From: Mytilus trossulus
Taxonomy: Eukaryota > Mollusca > Bivalvia > Mytilida > Mytilidae
Direction of reading: 5' to 3'
DNA: 64,000 bases
Assembly (NCBI RefSeq): GCF_036588685.1
Contig: NC_086374.1
Coordinates: 35,828,886 to 35,892,885, forward strand
The position numbers and the translations under genes were made by a program. The notes beneath the pieces are model-generated. The model made no database searches. It worked only from the letters and a program-made list of their open reading frames with translations, and was not told where the DNA came from. Below are positions 20,101-31,905 of the stretch, one piece after another (positions within the stretch are counted from its first letter, which is position 1; every line of letters starts with the position of its first letter).

Positions 20101-22881
20101 AAAAAGTCTTCTTGTATCCCCCATTTTTGTCTTTAACTCATATGGATACTCTGCAACAATTATTTTATTCGTATTAACTTCTTTATCCAAAGTATATCTA
20201 TGCTGACGATCTGTTAATGGATAATTAATCATGTGGATAATCAACAATTACATTTGATTATGACATGGTATCAGATATGGTCGTCACATGCACTCAATTA
20301 TCAATGGATTCATAAGAAATTTTCATATCCAATTTGTCATCTCTAATAAGACTCTATATACAAAATATAACACACGAGTAAAATAAAAACACTTTAAAAA
20401 AAAAACGAGCACCTATAAAAAGTGGGACACCAAAAATTTAAAAAATATATAAGTATTTCATTGTAGAATTTGACGTCAAAATAACAAATATCAACTAATT
20501 GCAATACAAACAAAACATAAGTTAATTACATTGATTACAGAAGCTCCCTTTCCGCATTAGTTAATTCTTGTGTACCTGAAAATGTGTACTAAGGCAAACT
20601 GGGATTAATTTTATGTATAAATTTTGACAGCTAAGGCGAGATGAGAATAAGCCCTCTCACCTACGTCGTTCAATCTTTGATAGGTAGTTGTTATGGCACG
20701 CCGTTATTATATTTATTCAATTTCGAGATATCTTATTTAGTTAAATAAGATATCTTATAAACTAATTGAGATATCTTAATAACAAGATGAGATATCTTAT
20801 ATATTAATTGAGATATCTGGGCCCAGTTTCACGAAGCTGTCTTAGGACTAAGACATGTCTTAGGATGGTCTTACGACATATCTTAGTCCTAAGTGGGTTT
20901 CACAAAGTGGTCCTAAATTAGGACATCTCTTAAAATTGGTCATAAAGTTAGGACAACGCGAGAGGTGTCTTATGATGGTCTTAGGATAGTTATACGTTTA
21001 TTTATACAAATTACACTTATTTTTTATATTAATTTTTGAAAAAAAATATCTTATTATCATCTAATTATCTATTCTCCTGTTCCTGCTTTTAACATGTTTA
21101 ACGTAATTTTTCTAGATTGACGGATTATCATGATTTGTCAATAATGTAAACTCGATGTATAATTGATATCAAGATTGCACGATTTTATCCCTTAACCTTT
21201 TATAACCAATAAAGTCGAAATTGAATTCAACTCACTTGTACCAAAAAAATTATCAAATAAGATATCTTATATATTAAAAAAGATATCTTATTAAAATGTT
21301 TATATAGATATCTTATTAAATATATAAGATATCTTATTTAAAATATAAGATATCTCTATTAATACATAAGATATCTTATTAACTATATAAGATATCTCTT
21401 ATAAAGTTAATAATAGAGATATCTTATTTACTTAATAAGATATCTCCATAAGTTAATAAGATATCTATATTAGTTTATAAGATATCTCTATTAATTAATA
21501 TTTAAAGATATCTTATAAAGTATGTATTTAAAATATATCTTTATAAAGAAGTAAGATATCTTATATACTTTATAAGATATATTATTAATTAATAGAGATA
21601 TCTTATTAACTTAAAGAGATATCTTATTAACTAATAGAGATATCTTATAAACTTTAAGAGATATCTTATTAACTTATAGAGATATCTTATTTAATTGGTT
21701 ATAAATATATCTTATTTAATTGGTTATAAATATATCTTATTTAATATATCAGATATCTCCAGAAGTTAATAAGATATCTCTATTAGTTTATAAGATATCT
21801 CTATTAATTAATAAGATATATTATAAAGTTTGTATTTAAAAGATATCTTTATAAAGAAGTAAGATATCTTATATACTTTATAAGATATCTTATTAATTAA
21901 TAGAGATATCTTATTAACTTATAGATATATCTTATTAACTAATAGAGATATCTTATAAACTAATAGAGATATCTTATTTACTTTCAAATTAAATAAGATA
22001 TCTTATAAAAATTAAAGATATCTTAATACTCAATAAGATATCTTGCTAAATAAATCAGATATCTTCAAATTTGAATAAATATAAAAACGGCGTGCCATAA
22101 GTTGTCGCATTGACAATAATATCATGTCAACTGTGAAATTCAAGTGTCTGGACCTTGCATTTTTATACTTCTATAAAGTGTTTATAATTACCTCAGTTCC
22201 TGCATAAGTGTAAACTGTAAACGCTGCACAGTGATCTACACAAGCGTCATTGCTTACGTTATTGGATGACCAACGATTGTAAGGAAATACTCTATATTGG
22301 CCATCTTCAATGCAAGCCACATATGTTGATGTATATACTGAAAATTAAAAGAGAAACTATATTTAGTTTACAACAACATCTGCAATTAGAGATAGGCGTA
22401 TTTCTTTTAATATTTTTGTATAATGACTATGAGAGATAAACGCAGGAGGACTTTTGTTATTTTTAAAGCATCTGTAATATCTTCTCCAAATAAGTGTGCG
22501 TTGGATTTATGTTACACTTCTTTAGAAATATTTCACTTTTATCATTGGCACAAAACATCGTTTAGTCGAAATGCATCTCTTACCGACGTCGCGAAAAATA
22601 ACATTACCTCAAATGCAACTGTTACGTTTGCCTTTAAATATCGTAAAAATTAAAAGTGAAAACAATATGAGTCATTTCATGTAGATTATTTTTGTTTTCT
22701 AGATATCTTTTATGTATGTAGAAATACATTTAATTTTTAATAACATAATTAAAAATAATATATATTTCTTGTTAAGATTAACTGATTCGTGTAAATACTT
22801 ACTAAATGTTTCTGCATATGATTCTGCATTATAAATGCCAAATCTAAGTGAAAGAATTAAAAATCCCACAACAAATATCAT
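16509..22881 (-). CDS. WSC-domain type I membrane protein (four exons)
   Basis: Exons 22881-22803, 22337-22192, 18479-18338 and 17134-16509 give 993 nt and 330 residues; all junctions are phase-compatible. Residues 1-19 form a signal peptide (MIFVVGFLILSLRFG). Residues about 32-118 form a complete WSC domain with eight cysteines (35, 59, 63, 80, 82, 97, 101, 109): YVACIEDG, SNDACVDHCAAFTVYTYAG, ECYCG, DCDMPCHGN and CGGIYRLSVY. WSC domains are putative carbohydrate-binding modules of surface sensors. A Ser/Thr-rich, probably O-glycosylated stalk (about 124-225) begins with a 22-residue tandem duplication, then comes a CVCPCEYV motif (229-236), a membrane helix (about 281-303) and a 27-residue tail. 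The juxtamembrane segment SKISAEDYRSSSRNIG resembles one I recall from other molluscan surface proteins. The ligand is unknown. Confidence 0.85.
18338..18479 (-). CDS. WSC gene exon 3 (second half of WSC domain)
   Basis: Acceptor CACATTTTCAG|GAAGGC, donor TTTTACG|GTAGGT; phase 0 in, 1 out. Encodes EGMECYCGVKGDK and DCDMPCHGNRTQICGG. Confidence 0.85.
18567..18772 (+). repeat. About 200-bp repeat R4a, upstream of WSC exon 3 (in WSC intron 2)
   Basis: Begins TATAGATTAGAC and ends CTATATCTAT, so its ends are short inverted repeats; interior has GTGTTGAAGGCCGTAC. A close copy is at 42700-42895. This looks like a MITE. Confidence 0.65.
19030..19165 (+). repeat. Dispersed repeat R6
   Basis: Contains GGGAATGTGTCAAAGA and ACAACCCGA. 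Second copy at 57550-57690. Lies in WSC intron 2. Confidence 0.6.
19170..20685. other. WSC intron 2, no further feature seen
   Basis: AT-rich intronic sequence. Short hydrophobic frames near 19340-19715 have no splice or family support. Confidence 0.5.
20692..22099. mobile_element. TIR element filled with GATATC palindromes, in WSC intron 2
   Basis: Left end TATGGCACGCCGTT and right end AACGGCGTGCCATA are inverted repeats; similarity continues inward for about 30 bp (TTATATTTATTCAA and its complement). Both ends are flanked by the 6-bp direct repeat AGTTGT (20686-20691 and 22100-22105), as expected of a target-site duplication. The interior is an irregular tandem array of about 20-24 bp units, each centred on the palindrome AGATATCT with A/T-rich spacers such as TATTAACTTAATAG. 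There is no coding capacity. The right end is 93 bp from WSC exon 2. Confidence 0.8.
20818..21000. repeat. Palindromic insert inside the GATATC element
   Basis: A distinct GC-richer segment beginning GGGCCCAGTTTCACGAAG with CTTAGGACTAAGACATGTC and its imperfect complement CATATCTTAGTCCTAAG. It shares no unit with the surrounding array, so it is a separate nested repeat or a unique core. Confidence 0.55.
22192..22337 (-). CDS. WSC gene exon 2 (first half of WSC domain)
   Basis: Acceptor TTAATTTTCAG|TATATAC, donor ACTGAG|GTAATT; phase 1 in, 0 out. Encodes TYVACIEDGQYRVFPYNRW and NDACVDHCAAFTVYTYAG. Confidence 0.85.
22803..22881 (-). CDS. WSC gene exon 1 (signal peptide)
   Basis: ATG at 22881; donor ACATTTA|GTAAGT; ends in phase 1. 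Confidence 0.8.
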
Positions 22882-24017
22882 TTTGCAAACTCGGTTACTT
22901 AAGCAAAAATAAATTGATATCGTTGAAAATTTTACTTTATAGAAATTGTCCGTTAATATGATGATTGATTAAGTTAAATATTCGTGAGCCACTATTATTT
23001 CAGTGGTGCATTTAACAATGCTAAAACATTAGCAATATTGCTTTTGATTGAACGCTGATATTAAATCTATTAAGTGATACTCATTTTATATATATTAAAA
23101 AAGGTATGTGTCATCTTCCACTTAAAACCTACATTAACTTTAAATATTTTAGCTTTTTATTAGTGTTTTTGAAAAGTTTAAATTTGAATTATCCAACGGA
23201 ACTTTTGAAACACGATTAATGGGGAAGATGGTTTTATTCTCTTATTGAAAACTGATGTTAGGCATGAACTGGCATTTCTAAAAAAATAACCAATAAAAAT
23301 GAATTGATGAATTCATGTCATAAAAAAACAATTAGGGAAAAAACAGTACATAAAGGTAAACGTAACATGCAAGGTCACATTGACTTCATCGGTAACAGTT
23401 AGTCGTCTGATTGTTGCCAACTGGACTTGTTTGCAATAAAACGTTAATAGTATTCGACAAGTTATCAAGTTACACTTCTGAAACACAGTAACCCTATCAC
23501 TATTATCTTATTCAAACTAAACAAGTGTGAATTGGCTCTAGCGTCTCAATCACAGACTACATCTGTAGATAATGAACGTCTCTCAAGACTAATTTTATTC
23601 TTTAAATACCAAAATGGTTCAATGTAGTCCGATGTTCTATATTGTAGCATTTTGACTTGAATGGAGGGTCATGCGTACATCTCTTCCAAATATGAGGCTA
23701 ATATGTTTTTTTGAAATCGTTCCAACTAAAGATAAAAGAAACAAGGATTTCTTTTCTAAAAGATGAAAGAAGGAAATGCCAGAATCAATTTTAGGGTAGA
23801 ACTGGCTTAAAGTGTCCAAAGGCAGAAATGTCAGAAGCTGCGTAAAAATGTCAGAAGTTCCGATGTTCAAATGTCGTAAATCGATTAGAAGAGACATATC
23901 AAGGTAATTTAATGAATCTTATGAACTTCGACTGGGTGTGTCGACAGGGTAAGTAAGTGTCCCGTGCTATGCAAGCATCAACCACCGTTCACACTAAATC
24001 AAAATATTTCAATCGGG
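22882..24017. other. Upstream region of the WSC gene, no gene seen
   Basis: About 1.1 kb between the WSC start codon and the satellite. At 23825-23880 the word ATGTCAGAAG occurs twice close together and resembles the unit of the array at 25635-26060. Confidence 0.45.
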
Positions 24018-25432
24018 AGTATGCCATAGTTAATATATACCAGATCAGACGTTCACACTGGTATTTAAAGATCTAAAGTATGACATAGTTATTATATACC
24101 AGATCAGACGTTCACACTGGTATTTAAAGATCTAAAGTATGACATAGTTAATATATACCAGATCAGACGTTCACACTGGTATTTAAAGATCTAAAGTATG
24201 ACATAGTTAATATATACCAGATCAGACGTTCACACTGGTATTTAAAGATCTAAAGTATGACATAGTTATTATATACCAGATCAGACGTTCACACTGGTAT
24301 TTAAAGATCTAAAGTATGACATAGTTAATATATATCAGATCAGACGTTCACACTGGTATTTAAAGATCTAAAGTATGACATAGTTATTATATACCAGATC
24401 AGACGTTCACTCTGGTATTTAAAGATCTAAAGTATGACATAGTTATTATATACCAGATCAGACGTTCACACTGGTATTTAAAGATCTAAAGTATGACATA
24501 GTTAATATATACCAGATCAGACGTTCACACTGGTATTTAAAGATCTAAAGTATGACATAGTTAATATATACCAGATCAGACGTTGACACTGGTATTTAAA
24601 GATCTAAAGTATGATATAGTTATTATATACCAGATCAGACGTTCACACTGGTATTTAAAGATCTAAAGTATGACATAGTTAATATATACCAGATCAGACG
24701 TTCACACTGGTATTTAAAGATCTAAAGTATGACATAGTTATTATATACCAGACCAGACGTTCACACTGGTATTTAAAGATCTAAAGTATGACATAGTTAA
24801 TATATACCAGATCAGACGTTCACTCTGGTATTTAAAGATCTAAAGTATGACATAGTTATTATATACCAGATCAGACGTTCACACTGGTATTTAAAGATCT
24901 AAAGTATGACATAGTTATTATATACCAGATCAGACGTTCACACTGGTATTTAAAGATCTAAAGTATGACATAGTTATTATATACCAGATCAGACGTTCAC
25001 TCTGGTATTTAAAGATCTAAAGTATGACATAGTTATTATATACCAGATCAGACGTTCACACTGGTATTTAAAGATCTAAAGTATGACATAGTTATTATAT
25101 ACCAGATCAGACGTTCACACTGGTATTTAAAGATCTAAAGTATGACATAGTTATTATATACCAGATCAGACGTTCACTCTGGTATTTAAAGATCTAAAGT
25201 ATGACATAGTTATTATATACCAGATCAGACGTTCACACTGGTATTTAAAGATCTAAAGTATGACATAGTTATTATATACCAGATCAGACGTTCACACTGG
25301 TATTTAAAGATCTAAAGTATGACATAGTTATTATATACCAGATCAGACGTTCACACTGGTATTTAAAGATCTAAAGTATGACATAGTTATTATATACCAG
25401 ATCAGACGTTCACACTGGTATTTAAAGATCTA
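24018..25432. repeat. 59-bp satellite, about 24 tandem copies
   Basis: Successive copies shift by exactly one base per 60-base line, giving a 59-bp unit. Each unit contains the inverted repeat ATACCAG / CTGGTAT around a 14-nt loop, plus the palindrome AGATCT. Copies are nearly identical. Variable sites are GTTAATA versus GTTATTA and CACAC versus CACTC before TGG. CACTC occurs in units 7, 14, 17 and 20, hinting at a recent three-unit (177-bp) amplification near the right half. Confidence 0.95.
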
Positions 25433-25634
25433 AGACTGCGAATAAATGTAAGTTATGAGTGCCCACACATCGTAAATCGATCAATCAGACGGGAAATGTA
25501 AATCTTATGTAATGCTGATATACTTTGTTCTTCCTAAAAGAAACTTTGTTGGAGAACGTTTTTGTACAGGGAGTAAACTCCTATTAAGGAGGTCTGTATA
25601 ATTTGTCAAAAACTCTTCGAATTAACTGTTCTAT

Positions 25635-26060
25635 GATTTAACACTTTCTGTCAGAGCCTGATCTAAAGGTAAAATGTGATCTATTAAAGGGTGGTTCTTC
25701 TGTCAGCAGCTGCTCTAAAGATGACAAATGAACTGTTTTAAGAAATTCTTCTTTTAAAAACTGCTCTAAATGAGACTGAATGCCTGTACTAGAGTAGTTA
25801 TACTTCCTGAAGCTTCTCTAAAGGTGACAGCTGAATGGTCTAGAGTGATATTTTGTCTGTAGATGCGCTAAAGGTGACAGGCGAACTGTTCTAGAGTGAT
25901 TCTTTTGTCAGAAGCTGCGCTAAAAGTGAAAGGTGAACTGTTCAAGAGTGGTTCTTTTGTCAGAAACTGCGCTAAAAGTGACAGGCGAACTGTTCTAGAG
26001 TGGTTCTTTTGTCAGAAACAGCAAATAAGGTGACAAATGAACGGTCTAGAGTGTCAGATT
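25635..26060. repeat. Degenerate 52-bp tandem array, about 8 copies
   Basis: Units read roughly GAACTGTTCTAGAGTGGTTC then TTTTGTCAGAAACTGCGC and TAAAAGTGACAG. Right-hand copies are well conserved with a 52-bp period, left-hand copies are diverged. The array begins about 200 bp after the 59-bp satellite. Confidence 0.8.
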
Positions 26061-26064
26061 TTCA

Positions 26065-27340
26065 GAGGGTTGAGAAACCTGATCCCAACTGTACTGTTTA
26101 ATATTTTTATGTCTCTTATTGTTTTTTAAAATATTACTCTATTACAATTTTAAATCCATAACCATGTCACAAATAGATGGTTCTGAATGACTTTGTGAAT
26201 ATAATAAAATAAAATACAGCATCAATATTCCTTTTTGATGTAAATATTTCCAACCATTAGAACTTTCTATTTGTAAAATGCTTAATTCATCTTCTTTAAA
26301 CATAAAATTTAAATAATGGTGTTCGACCGGTTGTCAAACATTAACAGGTTTTTTTTACGAACCTTTATTTAAGTAATGAACACAATAATATGAAATCATA
26401 TTTTTTTTAAATGATTCAATAAAATAACAATAGCATCTTCAAGTTATTTTCTACATTATTTCAATAATTTCGTGAACACTGAATTGTTTAATGAATAGTT
26501 CTCCAATATGATTGTCTATATGCACCACATAATCGATTAGAACAGGAGATGTACTGTTCTGATAAATTCAAAAGATAAACTTAGTGCAAGAGTACTTAAA
26601 TTTATATGTATTTATTTAATTTTAAGAAAATACCGTACTAACTGGTGGAATATGATTTATATCTTTTGGACAAAACAAAATAAACTGTGCATTTAACTGG
26701 CTGCATAAATAAAAAGGTTTCACCGTTTATGAATATACCTCAAACTTGTACTGTAAAATTTTAGTTTTAAAAAAGTGTATATTTTCTACTTATTCACTGT
26801 TATAGATAAGTTGTACTCGGTTTTTCGTTTGCAGCCGCCTTATTTTTACGTGGGGAATTGATCAGATTTAGTCGCTATTTAAGAGGACATGACCATGGAA
26901 CATTTCTTTTCTAATGTGTTATCTTCACAAAAAATAATAACTGTCCAAAACACATATCTACATCTGTGTAAAAGTCTTTTGATACTTATTTTATTTGATA
27001 GATACCATACTGCTTCTCAGCCCTATTTTCTATTTTGACATTTTGACTAAGAGTTGAAACGAATAGCTTATAACGCATACATTAAGTTGAATTATTATTT
27101 ACAGTGCTTATATATCTAAATAAACATTTACTCTTAGCGCTTTACAATGCATAAAACAATGATGCAAGTACATATTAACAAATTTAAAAAAAGAATAAAA
27201 ATAGAAACCGTGAAAAATACAACTCAATATATGAAAAATTAAAAATTATTAATCAAAAATAATATAAAAATATACATAAATTTTGAAAAAATATTAAAAG
27301 AAAATCAACAGAAGTGTTTCAATTTAAAATTTGAACTAAT
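26065..27340. other. No gene; small LINE scrap at about 26178-26245
   Basis: Plus-strand GGTTCTGAATGACTTTGTGA and ACAGCATCAAT match the minus-strand 5' part of the non-LTR element near 34040-34110, so this is a tiny inverted fragment of the same family. The rest is AT-rich and featureless. Confidence 0.45.
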
Positions 27341-28285
27341 AGCTTTATGTCTCAAAATAAAAAGAGTAAAGGAAATAAAAATGCAATACAAAGTTGGTAT
27401 GAAATATTAAAAAATATACTGAGATCGAATAAAAGTCTAATGCCGTTCGATTATTCATAATGTGGAAAAACCTGTCTGAATAAATAAGTGTTAATGTTTT
27501 TCTTGAAAGCATATACTGATTCCGTGATTCGCAGTTCTTTCGGCAAGTCATTCCATAAAACGGCGGCCACTCTACCAAACCGTCTCTCTCCGTATGTTTT
27601 GGTCTAGCTATTGGTTTGACTAGAAGCAGGCTGTTTTCTGACCAAAGAGTTCTTATTGGGTTGTAAATATTTACTTGTTCTTTAATGTACACGGGTACTT
27701 CCTGTTTCAAACACTTTGTATTTGCATCGAAATGTTATTGGCAGCCAATGAAGAGATTTTAAAATTTGACTAACCAGTCAAGATTCTACTTCGTCCAAAT
27801 TATCTCCCAATAAGTTCATTTTTACAATCGTAGAAATGGAAGCAATTTTAGGGATGACGCGCTGCCCATTATGCTCTTGATCACCGATAAATTTATCCAC
27901 ATAGCACCATTACGATCCGTATATGTCAGTTGTATTTTTAAAGACAAATGTTTCTACTAGCTAGTGAGCATCAGTTAATGATCTTGTCTGCATCGATTCA
28001 ACTTAAAACTATTGTCTGATCGGTTGTCAGGTGGAATTTTTGAAAATTCTTAAACATTTAAAAAAAAACTTCTAATTAAATGATTCGTGGAAGGGCAGAC
28101 CAAAAATTTTCAGTGGTTGAAGATTATAAATCCTAGTTATCACATACAAAAAAAATATATTTTTTGAAGATATGCATTTTCATCATTCAACGTAAAAGAC
28201 TGTCGCCAAATACTTTTATTAAAACATCGCTATTCGAACACACCTTCTCTGTTTTTGAGATTAATTAGATAGGTATATTACTTAA

Positions 28286-28870
28286 GGTTCATGTGTACCC
28301 TATGGCTAAAATGGCCGTATGTTTACCTCAAAGTTTTCTCTGAGTACAGGCAAACCTGTGCATCTGGAAAAGTTTTAAGGCATAGCATGCCCTAGATAAA
28401 TAGAATTCAAATACATTGCAAGATTTAGAAAATTCATAACTTAGCTGGACTTTGCCGTTCACTTTTTTTCGTCTCTGCAGAAGATGCCAAAATTAACAAA
28501 CAGTTGCGTTTACCTTGATATGGTGCACTCAGGTACACAGTTGAGTTTAACCAATTATTGTCAGGTATCTATTGTCCATCTAATGTCCATGTCAATTAAA
28601 AATGCTCACTTTAATTTTTACCTGTGGGGAAGTTATCAAACCTGTTTTAGATTAGATTAGATTATTTGGCACCTTCTGGAGGAATGAAAAAAAGTGCACG
28701 GCAAAATCCTGGTAAGTTTTTATTTTTCTAAAACATAAAACGTACTTAAAATAAATTTATCTAGGGCATGCTATGCCTGAAATTTTTTACAGATCCGCAG
28801 GTATGTCTGTACTCAGAGTAAATTTTGAGGTGAAAATACGGTCATTTTAGCCATAGGGTCCACATGAACC
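28286..28870 (+). mobile_element. TTAA-flanked MITE, copy 1
   Basis: Begins GGTTCATGTGTACCCTATGG and ends CATAGGGTCCACATGAACC, with inverted similarity continuing over roughly 190 bp. Flanked on both sides by TTAA (28282-28285, 28871-28874), the target of piggyBac-type transposases. No coding capacity. Confidence 0.8.
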
Positions 28871-29002
28871 TTAACCCATATATTTCATCTTTTGGAACTG
28901 TGATTTTTTTATGTTATAAAGTCAACATGAAGCTTTGATGAATAAAAATGATAAAACTGAAGCGAGATGATTTATCAAATACTCTTGATTTGTACGTTTT
29001 AA

Positions 29003-29583
29003 GGTTCATGTGGACCCTATGGCTAAAATGGCCGTATTTTTACCTCAAAATTTACTCTGAGTACAGACAAACCTGGACATCTGTAAAAAAGTTCAGGCAT
29101 AGCATGCCCTAGATAAATGAATTTTAAGTATGTTTTATGTTTTAGAAAATTAAAAACTTACCAGGATTTTGCCGTGCACTTTTTTTTCATTCCTCCAGAA
29201 GGTGCCAAATAAACTAAGTTGGGAAACAGGTTTGAGAACTTCCCTACAGGTAAAAATTAAAGTGAGCATTTTTAATTGACATGGACATTAGATGGACAAT
29301 AGATACCTGACAATAATTTGTTATTTAAACTGTGTACCTGAGTGGACCATATCAAGGTAAACTCAACTGTTTGTTAATTTTATCATCTTCTGCAGAGACG
29401 AAAAAAAGTATACGGCAAAATCCAGTTAAGTTATGAATTTTCTAAATCATACAATGCATTTGAATTCTATTTTTCTAGGGCATGCTATGCCTTAAAACTT
29501 TTCCAGATGCACAGGTTTGCCTGTACTCAGAGAAAATTTGAGGTGAAAATACGGCCATTTTAGCCATAGGGTCCACATGAACC
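29003..29583 (-). mobile_element. TTAA-flanked MITE, copy 2, inverted relative to copy 1
   Basis: Same family, same TTAA flanks (28999-29002, 29584-29587). The asymmetric interior (for example TAAAGTGAGCATTTTTAATT) is the reverse complement of copy 1, so the pair forms a stem of nearly 600 bp with a loop of about 130 bp. Confidence 0.8.
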
Positions 29584-30899
29584 TTAAAGACAAAATATAC
29601 ACCTCAAATATAAACAGGTGCACTCGATTTTCTCATTTCGATCCAATTAATACCCAGTTTTTGGTATTTTGTTCTGAGTCACATAATGGAAGGCCAGACA
29701 CGAAAATTACTGAAGTAATAGATTGATATGTTTTCCGTCCATGGTAAAAAATAAATAAATCGGAGGTTATGCATTTTCAAAATCCAACTTGATAGATACC
29801 CATCCCGTCGACTTGATATCAAATTCTTCTGCATTACTATGTAATAGATAAATTGAAAACTTATACAAATTGTGTTTTTTTTTTTAAATATAACACTTCG
29901 TATTTAAGAAGAAAATTGACGATTTTTTTTTAATTAACTGTATAAGGTTTTTGTCACTATAGTAAACATTACAGTAAGCATTTATCGCCTTCTCTAACAA
30001 AGAGCTTCGATTATTTTGTTCTATTTCAACTGGGTTTCCACCTGTAACGTGTTCGTTTTTCTTTTTCTTGCTATCAATTTTGCGGCAGTCTTTTGAACAC
30101 GCTACAACTGTTGGATTGCATTTGCGGAAGTCCTTTTAACAATGCATTCCCATAGTCCAATCGAGATGTCAGTAAAGAGCAAACAAGTGTCTTTGCAGCA
30201 TTCTCTGTAATGAATTGACGAATCCGACAGATACTTCTGGTCTAGTAGAAACAAGATTTCGAGGTCTCACTAATCTGTTGGTCCTTCCCCAATGTTTTGT
30301 CAAAGTAAACATCAAGGTTCTTGACGCATGATAAATTTCTAACGCTGTTTTTGCCAAAAGGGAGGTGACCGTCTGAGAACTATTTCACTCGGGGTTTCGG
30401 TGAGAGAAGTATTAGCTCAGTTTTATCGTCATTCATTAAGCTTATTTGGACACATCCAAGAGCTTATGTCCGCCGTACAGGTTTCGAGCAGATATATTGT
30501 TTCAATTGTCCAGCGGTTAAATTACGAGATACACCTGAGTATCATCCGCATAGCAGTTGTAACACATATTCACGTTTACATATTTCAACTATGGGTTTCG
30601 TAAAATATGTAGTAAAGTTTTGGTTCGAAGACAGATCGCTGTGGAACAATACACTTCAGATGAATATCGTCCGACTGAACAGAGCCGATTACGATACGCT
30701 GAGTTCTACCAGTAAGATATGATAACAACCAAGCTTTTCAAGGACCTTCGATATAAATGGAAGATTAGAAACTGGACGATAGTTCTTCAAAACTGTTGTC
30801 TAATCCTGATTTCTTTAGTAAGGTTTCGTTTAACTGCTTCCTTAAATGTTTTTGGAACATACGACTCTTGTTATGACTTATTCCCTATTTTAGGCAGTT

Positions 30900-31905
30900 A
30901 AGCTGCCTTATGCGAGCACCCTGGTTTTGTGTGCTACCCAATAAATGCTGAAATACGTGCCATTGTAATATCATCTAGCTGGCTACTATATTATTTATAA
31001 CTTATTGGACAGTTTTTTCATACTTTTCATTCTGGATTACAAAAAATATGACCAGAAAAACCTTAAATGATCGTCGATTTTCCCAAATGTTTTGAAGTTG
31101 CACATAGGAAGTAGAGCACATTAGGAATCCTTCTGTAGTTTATTATTCCCTGAGCTTTTGGCTAAGATGTCAAAGAACAAATGTATGAAATATTTAATCG
31201 CCGAAAATCTCTAAAGACAAGTAGTTAAGATTTCCCAAATTGCAAAAGTCGTACGAATATTGTTTGTCGTCAATGCGTAGTCAACTACGTATATATACGT
31301 TAGTATAAGTTCAACTGATCACGCTGTTGGCGGCAATTTTGAATTAGAAGACAATATTCGTATCTTTTCAATTTGGATGCAGGGGTACAAATTAGCGGTG
31401 GTCCGAGGTCTGAGACCTTCCACTTTTGCAGTCGGACTTTCTACTTGGTTACTAGCTACGCCCGACATGCCCGACGGACCTTGAAAGAAAAGAAAATAAT
31501 TTTGCAAACATTTTTACCAAAGTTTCCTAATAAACGATCTCAAACTTATTTTCATCATTACTATTCATGACAGCGATGTTCAATCTCTGTTCAACCGCTA
31601 GCTATATACAGAAAATCGCCGATAAATAAATAAACACTATTGTTGAAAACCAAAAGAAAGAAAAAGCAGTAAATATTTTGTACACCAATTTTAATGTCAA
31701 AATCCATACAATGTGACAGCTGCCTGGGAACAGTTTATCTAACAATATATATGTTCCTGGTAACAGTATAAATTTTCTTTATCAGTGATAAATGTTGGTA
31801 ATGCATGTTAATTAAATGCTTTTCAAGTTAAACATATATCTGCAATTTCAAGGGGTATTTTTTTCTTCTCAATTTTAATAGGTCAGTTAAAATAGCTGGA
31901 AGTTT
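30900..31905. other. Insert separating LINE pieces, no gene recognised
   Basis: Non-coding. A short minus-strand frame at 31319-31507 (QGPSGMSGVASNQVES) has no family match I can name. Confidence 0.4.

Noticed and set aside
22423..22653. Plus-strand frame of 76 codons next to WSC exon 2
   Set aside because: Lies in WSC intron 1 on the opposite strand, with no domain and no splice support.
24018..25432. Possible CRISPR-like array
   Set aside because: Units are contiguous 59-bp copies with no unique spacers, in a eukaryotic intergenic region; it is an ordinary satellite.
31319..31570. Opposed short frames around 31.4 kb with balanced composition
   Set aside because: No recognisable family, no exon signals, and located in a block that appears to be an insertion within a LINE.
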